DNA from: Sabethes cyaneus | Lineage: Eukaryota > Arthropoda > Insecta > Diptera > Culicidae | NCBI RefSeq assembly: GCF_943734655.1 | Contig: NC_071355.1 | Span: 11,946,768-12,010,767 of the forward strand | Direction of reading: 5' to 3' | Length of the DNA stretch: 64,000 nucleotides | The notes under the pieces: generated by a model | Database searches by the model: none | What the model was told of the DNA's origin: nothing | Seen by the model: only the letters and a program-made list of their open reading frames with translations | Translations under genes and position numbers: made by a program | Shown: positions 1 to 11,479 of the stretch, piece by piece | Layout of the letters: every line of letters begins with the position of its first letter | Position numbering within the stretch: position 1 is the stretch's first letter

Positions 1-1116
1 ATGCAAGAGTGTTCTATTTTTCCAAAACTGATTTCTCTGGGCTTCAAGGACCCCTCTCCACTATTGACCGGAATAATCTGCTAAACAATACAACCGATGC
101 TAACAGCACAGTGGACATCTTCCCGAACACTCTAATCCAGCAATTCAGATCATTTATTCCACCTTCTTGGTCTAATGGTCATTTGCGGGAGCTAAATCTA
201 CTGAGACAGAGTAGCAGCACTTCGCAACCACACCAATCGACGCGATCCCCTAACAAAGCGAGAGTTCGTTTTTGCCAGTAATAACCTAATTACAATCGAC
301 TTCTGTACTCCAGATTCGCATTAGGTACTCAGTCTGATTTAACGCAAAACCCGAAACGCTTCTGGTGTTTTATAAATGAGGAGTGTTTCTGGCGGACGAA
401 ACTTCAAGTACATCAAGTGATATCTGTAACATATTCGCTAAGCACTGTGTATTCTCAACAGAGACAGCTAATTTAACTCAAGTCGAGCTTGCCATCCGCT
501 ACGTTCCCAGCAATGTGTTGAATGTCGGAAGTAATAGTTTTTCGGACGAAGACTTTCTGACTGTACTGAAGAAGTTGATATTTCCCATCTTTAAAAAAAG
601 CGATAAACAAAACATAGCAAACTATCGCGGAGTTACGTCTCTCTACGTCGGCTAGTTGGGTATATTTCAACGGATCAACATAGTTTCTTCCTAGGCAGGT
701 CAATAAAGCTAGCAAAGTTTTCTTCGCACTGCGTTAGAGGTATTGAAGAAGGGAGCCCAAGTCGATGCCGCGTATACAAATTTAAAAGCGGCATTCGATA
801 GCGTTGATCACTCTTTTTTATTGGCTGAAATTGAGCGCCTAGGGGCCTTACCCAATATGGTAGAATTGTTTAAATCATAAACTGTGGGCCGAACTCTATC
901 TGTAAAAATAGAAATTCACGAATCGTAATGTTTCACAAATTGCTCGGGTGTACCTCTAGGGAGCAACATGGGGCCATTGCTTTTTTCGGCTTTTTTCGTT
1001 ATTTTTCAATGGTGTCCACCATGTTATACCATCAGGTCGATTTCTTATCTGTGCCGACGATCTCAAACTTGGAAAAACCTATTTTCAATGGAAACGTACT
1101 CTGTCTGAAGAGCAAC
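1..1116 (+). pseudogene. Decayed CR1/Jockey-type non-LTR retrotransposon, pre-RT and RT region
   Basis: The plus strand carries broken pieces of a reverse transcriptase in correct order: a pre-RT segment (TSSDICNIFAKHCVFSTETA, about 410-470), the NYRGVTSLY block near 620-650, the RT motif A region (LKAAFDSVDHS, near 780-815) and the motif B region (CSGVPLGSNMGPLLFS, near 940-990). Stops and frameshifts separate them, and the YADD catalytic box is not intact. The NYRG-TSL and STDQH-type spacing suggests a mosquito CR1/T1- or Jockey-like element. The 5' part lies outside the window. The coding trail resumes at 1649 after an inserted MITE. Clade assignment is from memory; RT identity is clear. 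Confidence 0.82.
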
Positions 1117-1120
1117 TTAA

Positions 1121-1644
1121 CCCTCTAACGGGCAACACCGTAAAAACGATGCGATCAAGCTAATGACTATTTTATCATGAAAGTACACACGAAAAAACCT
1201 TAAGTTCTGATTTTCTTGCAAAAATAATTATCTGGAGGAGCGCCAGGTAAGAAAAAGTTCAATTTCTCTTTTTCCTTTTTCATGTCTAACGCTCTGCCCA
1301 GATATTTTTTCAATTCAGATATATTACAAAATTAAAATAATGCATGAAATTTACTCATAGAAAAACTTTTTAGGTCAATCATTTTGTTCTAGATGTCCTT
1401 TTTCTACAAAAGTAAAAAAGGGAAAATTCGCGCATTAATTATTTTCGAAATTTTTCGCAATTTTTGTTTTTGAAAGATGATAACTTTTGAATGCATGGTC
1501 AGAATGTTATGATATTAGTATCAAAATGTCAAGAAATCTGTACAGAACATATTTTCGATATTGCCAATTAAAAACAAATTTCGTATGCGGCTCTGGAGCT
1601 CCAAAAGCGAAGGCCGTCTACAGACGGTCTTACCCGTTAGAGGG
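1121..1644. mobile_element. piggyBac-type MITE (524 bp, TTAA target duplication)
   Basis: The element is bounded by TTAA at 1117-1120 and 1645-1648. Its ends are perfect inverted repeats for 12 bp (CCCTCTAACGGG at the left, CCCGTTAGAGGG at the right), and similarity continues to about 20 bp with two mismatches. A subterminal palindrome, CCGTCTACAGACGG, sits at 1614-1627. There is no coding capacity. TTAA duplication plus termini beginning CCC are piggyBac hallmarks. It lies inside the RT remnant, whose 3' part continues at 1649. A second diverged copy lies at 54804-55233. Confidence 0.85.
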
Positions 1645-1648
1645 TTAA

Positions 1649-1960
1649 CAAAGAAACAGCAGTAAAAAATCTTGGAGAATGTTGGATGCTCAAATGTCCT
1701 TTAGAAATTATTACTACCATATCATTGCGCAAGCGAACAGAAATTAGGAACATCGTAAGAGTTGTCAAAGATTTTACCAATCCGTATTGTTTACGAGCCT
1801 TGTAGGTTTGCCTTATCCTTTCTGCACTGAAAACTTCAGCTGTTATATGGAGCCCATACACGGATGTGTGGTCAAACATAATCAAGGCTCCTGAGAAGTT
1901 TACCTTGGCAGAACCCAATGGAGTTATTCAACGCGGCCGCTTGCTTGACATGAACACTTT
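1649..1960 (+). pseudogene. 3' continuation of the interrupted non-LTR retrotransposon
   Basis: In changing frames the plus strand encodes the C-terminal RT tail typical of this class: a segment like VKDFTNPYCLRAL near 1760-1800, then WSPYTDVW near 1845-1870, then RGRLLDMNTLASNNITIS near 1935-1985. These match the family order (NPY-L-AL, VWSPY, C-L-LDTL). With the MITE removed this block follows directly from the RT remnant before 1117, so both belong to one element. It is non-functional. Confidence 0.68.
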
Positions 1961-3284
1961 GGCCAGTAACAATATAACAATAAGTAACCCTTATTTTCTA
2001 ACCTTTTTTCCGTTACTAGAATAGAAAAGAATTCTTAGCTTCTATTGCTTTGACTAAGCTGGAATGTGCTAGAATACTATGACGGCTAATTCTGCTGAAT
2101 TGAAATTAAAGCTTATGGTGGCGTCTCACTGTATAAAAACGCACTTTAAATATCACACCAGCTTTATCTTGAAACCAATTTACAATCGATATAAATTGAT
2201 AGTCGTAAAAATGACATCTTTCTCATCGCACCTAGTTTAATCTCCTGACAGGAATTGTTTCCAGTTCATTTATGTGATTAATGAAGCTCTGCTCCCTGGT
2301 AAAGCGTCCCATTAAGCATTGGACCGGCTGGTCATTAATCACTGCAGCTGCAGCTTCGGAAATCCCATCGAGGCCAGCAGCCGATTTTTACCGATGCATT
2401 TCAAATGATTCGTCTCCCGCGTTGTTCTGGACGCAGGCCCACTTATCTACGCCAATAAAATGATGGGAAAATAATGACCACCGATAGATATAGGCAGGAA
2501 GTCTCGCAGCACCGGCAGTGCCGTTATTGACGACTTTCTGTGTAGATCTCATTATTATCTCTCGCGAATCGACTTCCGTGCCGTTGGGTTTTGATCATTT
2601 CATCCGAGCAAAACTTATCATGGCATTCATGGAATCAGTAAACGGTCAAAGAACATAGAATAGTTTCAATTTTTTTCCAGAATCAATTCAATAATAATTT
2701 CTAACTGCAATCCAATGTTGAACTAAAAAAAGCAAATCCCACAGTTTGCACAAATAAACAGCAGTTTGCCAGAACTCCGCCAGCCGATAAATCGCTATTA
2801 ACCGTGCCAGTAATCGGAAAACTACATAATAAATCAACGCCATCCAGTCGGGCATGTTAGTAGTATGTAGTTGGCAAAATGTTTCACACAAAACTAGCTA
2901 CAAATCCATCGATCGGCTCACGGGGGGGCGCGGGTGCGGCGCCAGCCACCATCAAAGTCGATGAAGCCGAAGTTGAAACTAAATGCAATCGTACACTAAC
3001 GATGCAGAAAAATGTGAATGGGAAAATGTATCGAACTGAATTTATTAAACCAGACTATTTGTAGTTCTCGTGCGGAATGCATTCCACATGCTGGATGCTG
3101 TTGATACGGCAAAATTCCGTCCAAACACAATAGAATGTATCGACGCCGTGCCTGACGTGTCTGGTTCTGGCTGGCTCACAATCAATCCGATATAGTCATC
3201 GTGGCGTAAAATGCGATAGTTTTTTTTATTGTTTCATTATATTTGAACATGAAAACGTCTAGCAGCAGTAGGTAAACATGACAG
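1961..3284. other. Mostly unique sequence without a recognised gene
   Basis: No recognisable transposon or protein domain was seen. Short open frames (2281-2463 plus, 2879-3064 plus) have no known motif. The segment 2270-2620 is somewhat more GC-rich than its surroundings and could be a conserved non-coding element; nothing in the sequence proves this. Confidence 0.4.
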
Positions 3285-3645
3285 AACACTAGCGTGCCCA
3301 GGCATGAGCAAAAGATGGGGCACCCGATCTTTTAGAGGAATATTTTGGTCTGGAAAAAAGGAGTAATAGTAGGATGGCGAACCTATTATCACTTGCACTT
3401 ATCACAAAAACACTGTTGAAAACTGTGAACTTTCGGGTGCAATTGGATTTGAAATCAAAGTAGAAATTGGACAAATTGGACTTGGCATAGGACATTGAAT
3501 TGGGTATATTTTGGGCTTGAAGACTTGGATTTAAATTTACAGTCATTTGAACTGGAAGTTTCACTTGGGCATGAACTATTTATTTGAAATGGGACTTGCA
3601 ATTTGGACAGTTGAAATTAGAATTGACATTTTCGGTCTTATTCTC
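3285..3645 (+). repeat. Composite repeat, blocks A and B
   Basis: Block A (about 3290-3440) contains GGGGCACCCGATCTTTTAGA and a GTAGGATGGCGAACCTATTA-like core that recurs at 10596-10750 and 26092-26190. Block B (about 3440-3645) is a degenerate array of GAAATTGGACTTG-like units, also present at 14390-14535, 14955-15110, 18905-19140 and 26345-26490. Here the two blocks run directly into a pyrimidine tract (block C), and the same order recurs at 26 kb. No coding function. Confidence 0.7.
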
Positions 3646-3649
3646 TAAC

Positions 3650-4310
3650 ATGTTTTATGTTCTCTTTTTTTCTTTTTCAGTCCCGTTTTTCCACTTTTTA
3701 TTCTATTTTTCTCATTTTCTGTTTCGACTCCTTAGTTTTGCTCTCACTTTCCTTCCGTTTTTCCTCTTTTCCTTCCTGTTTCATTGTTGCGTTCTTCTTC
3801 GTTTCCTCTCCTATTTATTCTGATTTTCAATATTATTTTTGCTCATGTTTTTCACTAGTTCACTAGTTGTAATTTTATTTCACGTTTTCTTTTTTTTCTC
3901 TTCCCTTTTTCTTTTTTTCGTTTCCAGTTTTCGTCCTTTTCTAACTATTTATATCTCTTTGCTTTCTTGTTTTTCGTCTTCGCGTGCTTCGTGTTTTCTC
4001 TTTTTGAAGCCCCGTTTTTCGTCTTTACTGTTACATTTATTATGTTTTAGTCCCTTTTCTCTTTCTCTCTCCGGTTTACTTTTTTGTTTTCCGTTTTACC
4101 CCCAAATAGGACTAAAAACCATTTTTCTTTTCTTCTTTTTCTGTCTCATTTTCCCATTTTTTGTCCCATCTTTCTCCTTCTGTATCGGTTTGGAACTCTT
4201 TTCCTGTTTTCCTCGTTTCCGTTATCGATTTTTTATCTCTTCCAATTCTTCTTTTTTCTTTTCCCTCTTTCTCGTCTTGTTTTCTTTCTACTTCACTCTC
4301 TTTTTTCACA
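3650..4310 (+). repeat. Pyrimidine-rich degenerate repeat (block C), tract 1
   Basis: About 660 bp is almost entirely C/T on the plus strand, with recurrent short variants of TCCCGTTTTTCC and TTTTCTGTCCCG. Long F/S/L-rich open frames here (for example 3839-4378) are composition artefacts. Related tracts, all pyrimidine-rich on the same strand, occur at 5060-5535, 5605-6725, 15115-15205, 15640-15710, 17235-18290, 26490-26865, 27470-27555 and 29305-30035. Confidence 0.8.
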
Positions 4311-4830
4311 TAGGACTACGTCTTACTACAGGGTGTCATTGCATAATTTATATTTTAGTTACCGTCACGAAAATATGAAAGATTTTGAACGCTAATAGCT
4401 CTGCCAATTTATGATTGGCTTTTCATGGTTTAGATACCGATCGAGTCATAACAGATGAAGCAATTATGTGATTTCTACAATAATTTTCTTTTTCAATAAC
4501 CAAATAGCGAAAATAAACGAAAAGTTTCAAGGTCAAATATCCCCATACATTTTCATCATGGTTATCTCGCTTCACAGGCAGGGACGACAGTTAAACACAC
4601 GATCTGTTTACTGTGATTTTTAGAAGAAAAAAAAGTGACAAAGTCTCTCGTCCCAATAGGTCGAAGATTCTTTACGACGTTCAGACTTATACTAATTTGA
4701 TGTCTGTGCTTGGGAAGCACGCCAGTAAAAGTTATAAAGTCCTAACGTTCCAACAAAATTTCTCAGAACCGCTTCGCTATAAACCTAGACCAATTAGATA
4801 TCTGTGTTAGAGAAGTGCGCCAGAAAAAAT
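4309..4830 (+). repeat. Partial copy of the GACGTAGGACTACGTC-ended repeat
   Basis: It starts with ATAGGACTACGTCTTAC, then GGGTGTCATT and GTCACGAAAATATGAAAG, followed by an internal stretch ending in GTGCTTGGGAAGCACGCCAG-like units. The same order is seen at 47050-47195 plus 51318-51612, and in reverse complement at 12235-12843. Only one end is present here, so this is a solo arm or truncated copy. No protein is encoded. Confidence 0.7.
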
Positions 4831-4852
4831 GATGGTAGACTGGATGAAACTG

Positions 4853-5063
4853 GGAAATTTCGATATGTGGCCAAAAATATATTGGGTAGTTCAATTGGTA
4901 ACTGGGACTCCAACCCCTATCTGTGCGACTATCTAATATAGAGGGTTGTGTGGTAATATTTTAATTTCCAAAGCACTCGGACGCCAACCGAGAAAGTGTG
5001 GTTGGAGTCCCACCTACCAATTGAACTATCAAATATATTTTTGGCCTCATATCGAAATTTTCC
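4853..5063. repeat. Foldback hairpin element, about 60-bp arms
   Basis: Left arm 4853-4916 and right arm 5000-5063 are near-perfect reverse complements. The left arm reads GGAAATTTCGATATGTGGCC then TTCAATTGGTAACTGGGACT; the right arm is its inverse with a few mismatches. The loop is about 83 bp. It sits at the start of pyrimidine tract 2. It could be a hairpin MITE or a small inverted duplication; no clear target duplication was identified. Confidence 0.7.
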
Positions 5064-5535
5064 ACCGTTTTTCTCTCCAATCTCTTTTTCCTTCCATTTT
5101 TCATCTTTTTATCTCAATTTCCTTGTTTTGTCCCGTGTTTCCTGGTTTATTGTTGCGTTTTTCTTCGTTTCCTGTCCTATTTATTATTCGTTCTGATTTT
5201 CCTCATGTTTTTTGTTATTTTATTTCCCGTTTTCTGCCTTTTCTCTTCGCTTTTTCTTTTCCAGTCCTCATCCTTTTCTTTCTATTTATATCTCCTTTTC
5301 ATCTCCTTATTCGCCTTCGTGTGTTCCGTTTTTTCTTCTTTTAATGTCCCGTCTTTTTGTCTTTTCTATCATGTTTCTTCGGATTTTCACTTCCTTTTCC
5401 CCTTCTCCTGTTTGGTTTTCCTTTTTTATCTCCCGTTTTAGCTTCTAAGAAGGACTAGTAACCATTTTTCTTCTCTTCTTTTTCTGTCCCATTATCCCGT
5501 TTTTCGTCCCATCTTTATCCTTCTATATCCCATTT
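5064..5535 (+). repeat. Pyrimidine-rich repeat (block C), tract 2
   Basis: C/T-rich with TCCCGTTTT variants. It contains an internal phrase (AGAAGGACTAGTAACCATTT near 5446) that recurs almost unchanged near 5900 in tract 3 and, more diverged, near 4109 in tract 1 (AGGACTAAAAACCATTT). Tracts 1-3 therefore share a longer-range repeat unit, not just composition. Confidence 0.75.
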
Positions 5536-5536
5536 G

Positions 5537-5602
5537 GTCGGTGTTAAATCAGAATCAAGTGACAAAACTCTGAGAAAAACGCGTTCAAAGTTTGCTGCTG
5601 CT
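5537..5602 (+). mobile_element. Truncated MITE with 6-bp CANNTG target site (copy 3)
   Basis: It begins GTCGGTGTTAAATCAG immediately after CATTTG (5531-5536) and contains CAAGTGACAAAACTC and GAGAAAAACGCGTTCAAAG. These match the left half of the intact element at 50095-50340. The right end is missing; sequence returns to the pyrimidine repeat after about 5602. The preceding hexamer fits the CANNTG pattern of both intact copies. Confidence 0.7.
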
Positions 5603-6725
5603 GTTCTTCGTTTCCTCTTCTATTGATTATTAATACTGATTTTGCTCATGTTTTTCAATCGTTTTTTTTTGTTATTTCATTTCCCGTTTTTTGCCTATTC
5701 GCTTCCCTTTCTCTTTTTCAGTTTTCGTCCTTTTCATACTCTTTATATCTCCTTTTCATCTCATTTTTCGTCTTCGTGTGTTCCGTTTTTTCTCCTTTTA
5801 ATGCCCCGTTTTTTCGTCTTTTCTATCATGTTCATTCGGGTTTTTCCTCCGTTTTCTTCCTTTCCTCTGCGGTTTTCTATCTCCCGTTTCATCTTCTGAG
5901 AAGGACTAAAAACTATTTTTCTTCTTTTCCTATTCTTTTCCCTGTATACCTAGTTTCCTCTATCGCTTTCTCCCTTGCTATTCTTGTTTTCCCTTTTCTC
6001 CCTTTCTTGTCTTGTTTTGTTTCTTTCTCCCTCTCATTTTTTCATTTTTCTGCCAGCCGATTCCTTTTTCTCAGTTCCATTTCTTTTCTATTCCCATTTT
6101 GGCCTTTTTCTTCAGTCTTGATTTTTCTCTGATTGGTTTTTTTCGTCCATTTTACTCGTTTTCGTGACCATTTTTCCTCTTTTCCTGTTTCGTTTTTTGG
6201 TCATTTTCTGTCCAGTTTATTCTAATTATCTTTATTTTCCTTTTTTCTCTTCCGTTCTTTATATTATACTTTTTCGGTTTTCAACACTGGTTTTCATTCT
6301 TTCAATGCGGTTTGTCGATTTCATCTCTTCCGTTGCGTTCCGTTCCGTTTTCCTCTTTCATATCTTTCCTTTTTGTCCCGTTTTTTCACGTTTTCTATTG
6401 TCGTCTCTTCATTTTCCTTCTCCAGTTTTTCTATTACGTTGTTACATCTTTTTTACTCCGTTTTTCTCCTTTTATGTCCAGTTTATCCTAATTTTCTACG
6501 TTTTCCTTATGGATTTTCCTTGTTTATCTCATTTTTACTTTCGTTTTTGATCTTTTCGGTTCAGGCGCTTCGTTTTTTGACTCTCTTTTTCTCTCTTTTT
6601 CTTTCCCGTTTTCTTGTTTATCACTTTTTTCTCTTTTTATGTCCTGTTTTCCCACCTAGTCTGTTTTTTCTGTCTTATTTCTTCCTTCTGACTGCTTTTT
6701 GTTTTTTGCTTCTTTCTTCTGTCTG
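5603..6725 (+). repeat. Pyrimidine-rich repeat (block C), tract 3
   Basis: This is the longest tract (about 1.1 kb), with continuous plus-strand C/T bias and many CCCGTTTT variants. Open frames of up to 169 codons occur in it but are F/S/L/V-rich composition artefacts. It is probably continuous with tract 2, split by the truncated MITE at 5537-5602. Confidence 0.78.
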
Positions 6726-7030
6726 TATGACACTTACAGACTCGGAAACTACTGAACCGATCGGCGTGAAAATTTGTACGCAGGGGTTTTCGGGCCCTGA
6801 GAAGGTTCTTATGATGATTCGAGATCTCTCCCCCCTCAGGAAGAGGGAGCTCTCAGACAAATAAAATAGACATTTCTGCATACATCGAGATCTAATCAAT
6901 CAAATGAAACCAAATTTAGCATGTGGAGGTTTTTGAAGGCAAGAAATGTTACTATGGATATTCGAGACCCCTCCCTCCTCTGGAGGGGGAGGGCTCTCAT
7001 ACAAATGAAACACAAATTTTAACCAAACAT
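6726..7030 (+). repeat. Dispersed repeat, two units of about 150 bp
   Basis: Two related units are seen. Each contains a TTCGAGA phrase (6817, 6960), then TCCCTCCTC-type pyrimidines, GGGCTCTCATACAAAT (first unit: GAGCTCTCAGACAAAT) and ACAAATTT-like A-rich sequence. The leading phrase ACTACTGAACCGATCGGCGT is one I associate with a widespread mosquito repeat. It lies at the 3' edge of pyrimidine tract 3. No coding potential. Confidence 0.6.
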
Positions 7031-10000
7031 GACAATTATCCAGGCAACTAAAAAACAAAATGTATATTTGTCAGATAAAAAGCATGCTCTTAATTCTTAA
7101 AATTACGTTCGAACTAACAGGATACGGCATAGTTTGAAAATAAAATTTTTGTCCATGAAATGCTTCTACTAAAGAAACTACCAATCCGAAAGTTAAATTA
7201 AAAACACACATCTACGTTTTTCTACAGAAAATAATTTCGCTAACCGTGAAGGTACTATATTCTGCACAGATAAAGCATTTTGATGTTTCCTCTGCTATTT
7301 TAAGTATTCTACATTAGAATTAACATTGTTAATAGTAGCAACGTGTTAAGCTACGACCTATTATATCCGGTAAAAAATATGAGTATTAAAAGTCGACCAA
7401 CGATTGAGTATATTTTTCGTTTTGTAAACTTATCCACAGGGCCTAATTCTACGCACTTTCCTGCGCATGTTCCAAATTCGGCGCAAGTTTGTTCCTAATT
7501 CTGCGCACCCAAAAAGTTACAGTAAATACTTATATCATATTCTTTATTCCTTTATGCCGCTAAAAGCACACCAATCCGGCTTTAGCCATTAACATAATTA
7601 AATCCATGATCTGGCGATCTTGTGCTGTTCAGGTGGCACAGGAATATTGTTATCATTTCAATAGGCTCATTTTAAATATTTTCTTCTCGATAACGTGAAG
7701 GGCGAATTGGTTCGGGGTTTCCCCATACTGAACATCACATTTTAGACTAATATTAAAAATTGTGTTTTCTTATAGAAACCACTTCCTCACTCCCTGACAG
7801 CCCCATGAAATTGGGCATTCAAAAAAATCAGAACATATGGTTCCCTGGATTGGCGCTTGTAGGTTTGCATGTCATTACTCTTTTTGTCTAAAACATGACT
7901 AAAACTAATTATCAAAAATGTTTGGAAAGGTTTTGGAAAATCTGCGAAACCCAAAATGCAATACGGTTCTTTAATTCGCATTGAATAAGATTTATTACTA
8001 TTATTATTGTCTCAGGAACAAGTATTACGTCTTTTGCCGACTTCAGCAAAAGTGCTTTGCAAGTTCCAGGAACGATGCGACCTGAAAGTTTCACTCCTAC
8101 CAGCCAGCCACCTTTTTCCGTCAGCCAATCAACGCGTAAATGAGCCCGTGTCTTTGCAGTTGGTCCCAGCTTGTTCAAATGGATCCCAAGTCAACATTGA
8201 TTCATTTCGAAAGACAACTCGGCAAAGGGGTGGCATGATAGAATGGCGTTTTGATGCCGAATCCTAGCTTGCACGCTTTCCAAAACAAACATATGCCACT
8301 GTTCGAATAAGTGGAGCTAACCGGAAAGTCAAACCGCCCCCGCTGTTTGCACACACTCACACACATTCAACCCCTTTCCTGCTCATACACCGCATCGCCG
8401 GTTGGATCGGAATCAATCCGTAAACAGTTTCAAGAACACACACACAGGATATCGGCACCGCGCGGTGGCGGGGGTTTCTCTAGTTTCGATCCGGCCCAAA
8501 CGACTCGGCGACTAAAGCGAAAGTTCGTCTTCGACTTCATGCACGACTGAGCGGAAGAAGAGAGAAACTAACTTCATTAAAATTATGTAAATCAGTGTGT
8601 ATGGGGACGCTTTGCCTGCCATCACATACCGGGGAGTTGAACCGAAAGGAAGCATTTCTTCATTTTCCTATTTCCGACTGGCTGCAGCCGCACCGTTCCC
8701 CACCACCCACCGGGCGGGCGGGCGGTTTGGTAGCGATTCAGCTGACTTTGTGTCGCTGCTGGAAAACCCAGCACTGACTGGAAGTGATCCTATTTCGGGA
8801 CGGGAGTCGAAATTCGGAATTGAATTCAATTTGCACAATGCGTGTAGCAGTAAGCTAAACCCGGTTGCCGCTCCCAGGGGACCGAAGTGGAGTTTGTGTT
8901 GTTTGTGTTACATCCACGAGGATCAACGGTTGCGAAGTTTTGCTTTCGATACACGAAAATCTACGTGATATGTGCGGTGTGTGGTTAAGCACATTGTGAT
9001 TGAGCGTTCAAACCTTGTTTTCTACTAATTTTATTGTTCCATTAAACTTTTCACTAGAGATTTCGTCATCATTTTCGCTGCTTTCCTACAAAGGAACAAT
9101 AAAGTCAAAAATCATAAACCAAAAACACTGTTTCATTCAATTTTTTATCAAAACCACCCGATCGAATGCTCAGCTCGTCCTATTCAGCATGTTTGACCAA
9201 ATTCTTTTTTTTTTGACGTGCAAATAAAAGTGTTAAAATTTCAGTCCAAACTCGAAACTCCCCGAGAAAGCATCCATCGGTGGCAAACATGCAAAATTAT
9301 CACTCGTTTGGCCTGATGAGTGCTCCTGAAAGACAGCCGGAAGCGATGCAATAAAATATTCAGATTTTCAGCCATCTCCAACCGTCGTTTTTTTTTTGAG
9401 AGCACTGCTCGAGTAGGGAATGATGTTCCGACTTTTTAGTCGGTCAGACGTGGTGGACTATATAGTCTGTGTATGCATTTAAATCAGTGAATGATGAAGA
9501 AGTTTCACGAATGGTATCAACCTTTCGCTTCGATGCCGAAATAAGCTTGCATTTTCCGACAGACTGCCATAAAATTTCAGCCATTATGTTTGCTTAAAAA
9601 GTACTTGCACATTCACACGTATATAGTCTATTGCATGCAACCATGGCGCCTGCCTGCTGTTGCGACTGCGAAAAAAATCCCACTTCACGTGGAGTGAAAT
9701 AAAAAAAAAAGTACGAATGACACTTTCCAGAAGGTAAAGCATCATCATTACCATCACCATCACCAACAGCAGCAGCAGCAGCAGCATCCTCATCTCGAAA
9801 GTGTTTAAATTTATGAGTATCATTGTAGTTCGGTGCAGTCACTCACACTGACTAAGGCGGCGGGCGAGATGCTTTCGAAAGCCAACCACCGCACCATCCA
9901 ACCAAGCGGTCGGTGATGGTGCCGGAGTGTGGCACGAGGATTCATTCGCGCGCCTCTACCTACTCGTACGGGGACGAGTTTTGGGCACTACATCCTGCTG

Positions 10001-10388
10001 ACGGTGACTGCAGTACGAAAATGACGATGAAATTTCGTATAGATAAAGTTGTACCATTCATCAGGCGACGGCGGCCATGAAGTGCCAGTCAGTAGTTTTT
10101 TTTTTTTACTTTTTGATTTCCTAACTGGACTACTCGTACAGCTCAGCTCGAGTGAGTGATGTGAACTGAACGGTGGCAAGGTGGTGTTGCTTTATGACCC
10201 ATTTTTCTAGCTTGCAGCCAAGGTTATGAGCTCAAGATTTTTTTAGTTTTATTCAGTTCAATACGAATGTAATGAGCATGCAAGTTTTTGTTGGGGTTTG
10301 TAGCAAGAAAAATATAATATTTAGCTTTGAAAATATTAACGGTAATGGAAACAAATAGCAAAAGATGGAATGATAACAAGACGACAAC
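7031..10388. other. Largely unique stretch without a recognised gene
   Basis: No domain or transposon is recognisable over most of this 3.3 kb. 8270-8980 and 9840-9990 are noticeably GC-richer, with CA-rich phrases and stacked short open frames. This could be a conserved regulatory block or the edge of an unseen gene, but splice-flanked coding sequence was not convincing. A short CAG-trinucleotide run lies at 9765-9785. Confidence 0.35.
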
Positions 10389-10561
10389 GAGACCAGCGAC
10401 CAGCGACCAGCGACCAGCGACCAGCGACCAGCGACCAGCGACCAGCGATCAGCGACCAGCGACCAGCGACCAGCGACCAGCGACCAGCGACCAGCGACCT
10501 GCGACCAGCGACCAGCGACCAGCGACCAGCGACTAGCGACCAGCGACCAGCGACCAGCGAC
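10389..10561. repeat. 7-bp minisatellite, unit GACCAGC
   Basis: About 24 head-to-tail copies of GACCAGC run from 10389 to 10561 with only a few single-base variants (GATCAGC, GACCTGC, GACTAGC). Because 7 is not a multiple of 3, all frames stay open and give repeating RPATSDQ on one strand and SLVAGRW on the other. These open frames are artefacts. Homogeneity is far higher than in neighbouring repeats, indicating recent expansion. Confidence 0.95.
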
Positions 10562-10595
10562 AGTGCCGGCGATGGTAACACACAATAACAAAGTT

Positions 10596-10760
10596 TTGGC
10601 GTGGAAAAACGGACTAATCGTAGGATGGCGAATCTATTATTGATTGGAACAAAAACATCGACCGATTAGTTTTAAACTTCGGGCTTTCGGATGCAACTGG
10701 ATTTTACATACAAGCGGAGATTGGGCTAGAAATAAGAATTGACATAGGGTAAGAACCCCA
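10596..10760 (+). repeat. Isolated block A of the composite repeat
   Basis: GGCGTGGAAAAACGGACTAA, then TCGTAGGATGGCGAATCTATTA and CTTCGGGCTTTCGGATGCA-like text, match block A at 3340-3450. Block B is present only as a short stub (about 10700-10760) and block C is missing, so this is a truncated copy of the composite unit. Confidence 0.6.
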
Positions 10761-11479
10761 CAATTCGCCCCCATCCCAGAATTTGCCTACCCTTCAGTTT
10801 TTCCGTGAATTAACCCAAGCTTTGTCAGATTATAGGTTGTAAGTTTAATTTACATTGAATTTAATTTTATTTTCAGTTATTGGAATAAAATTGGTTGTGT
10901 TTTTTTCTGTATTTCTATGATTTAATGTGGTTTGAAAAATTAGTATTTTAGAGCGCGATTTTTCCTTTTTCAAGAAGAAGCACATAAAATAAAATATAAG
11001 AAAAGTAATGGAATATTGTGTCTCCTTGCACTTTTTTCGCATTATTTTGGTTACATCTGGTTTAAATTTCATATTCGTGCTTTTATTTTGATATTTCATC
11101 GCAATTCTGTTGAATATAAGACATTAATGCACTGGGCGAAAACTGGGTACCGTAAATCTTATGAGTTCCAAAATTCGCCTGAATCTGTATATACTCAACC
11201 GAACTTACTACGTGAACCAGTTTTCGCCCTATCAAATGCAGACAAGGGAATAATCTTGGTAATTAGATAAAATATTTGACGTAGGACTACGTCTTACTTT
11301 AATAGGGTGGCATACTAGAACAGCAAAAATAATCGTGACACAAAAAGTGATAGACTTTGAACGCTTATATCTAAGCCAATTCTTAAGAGCTAGAACCCAA
11401 TGAGATTAATTTTTTGTAAGGCGCTAGTATTTATTTAAGCTTCCATAGTGGTACCATCCACCACATTCGCACAAAAGAA

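Noticed and set aside
3584..6864. Long phenylalanine/serine/leucine-rich frames (for example 3839-4378, 5623-6132, 6373-6864) resembling multi-pass membrane proteins
   Set aside because: They come from C/T-only DNA that is open in several frames at once; no start context, splice sites or conserved motif.
9584..9842. Leucine/methionine-run or alanine/aspartate-run proteins on the minus strand
   Set aside because: Produced by a short CAG and CAT/CAC trinucleotide-rich segment.
10253..10591. Repeat proteins of RPATSDQ or SLVAGRW type
   Set aside because: Generated by the 7-bp GACCAGC array, open in all frames of both strands.
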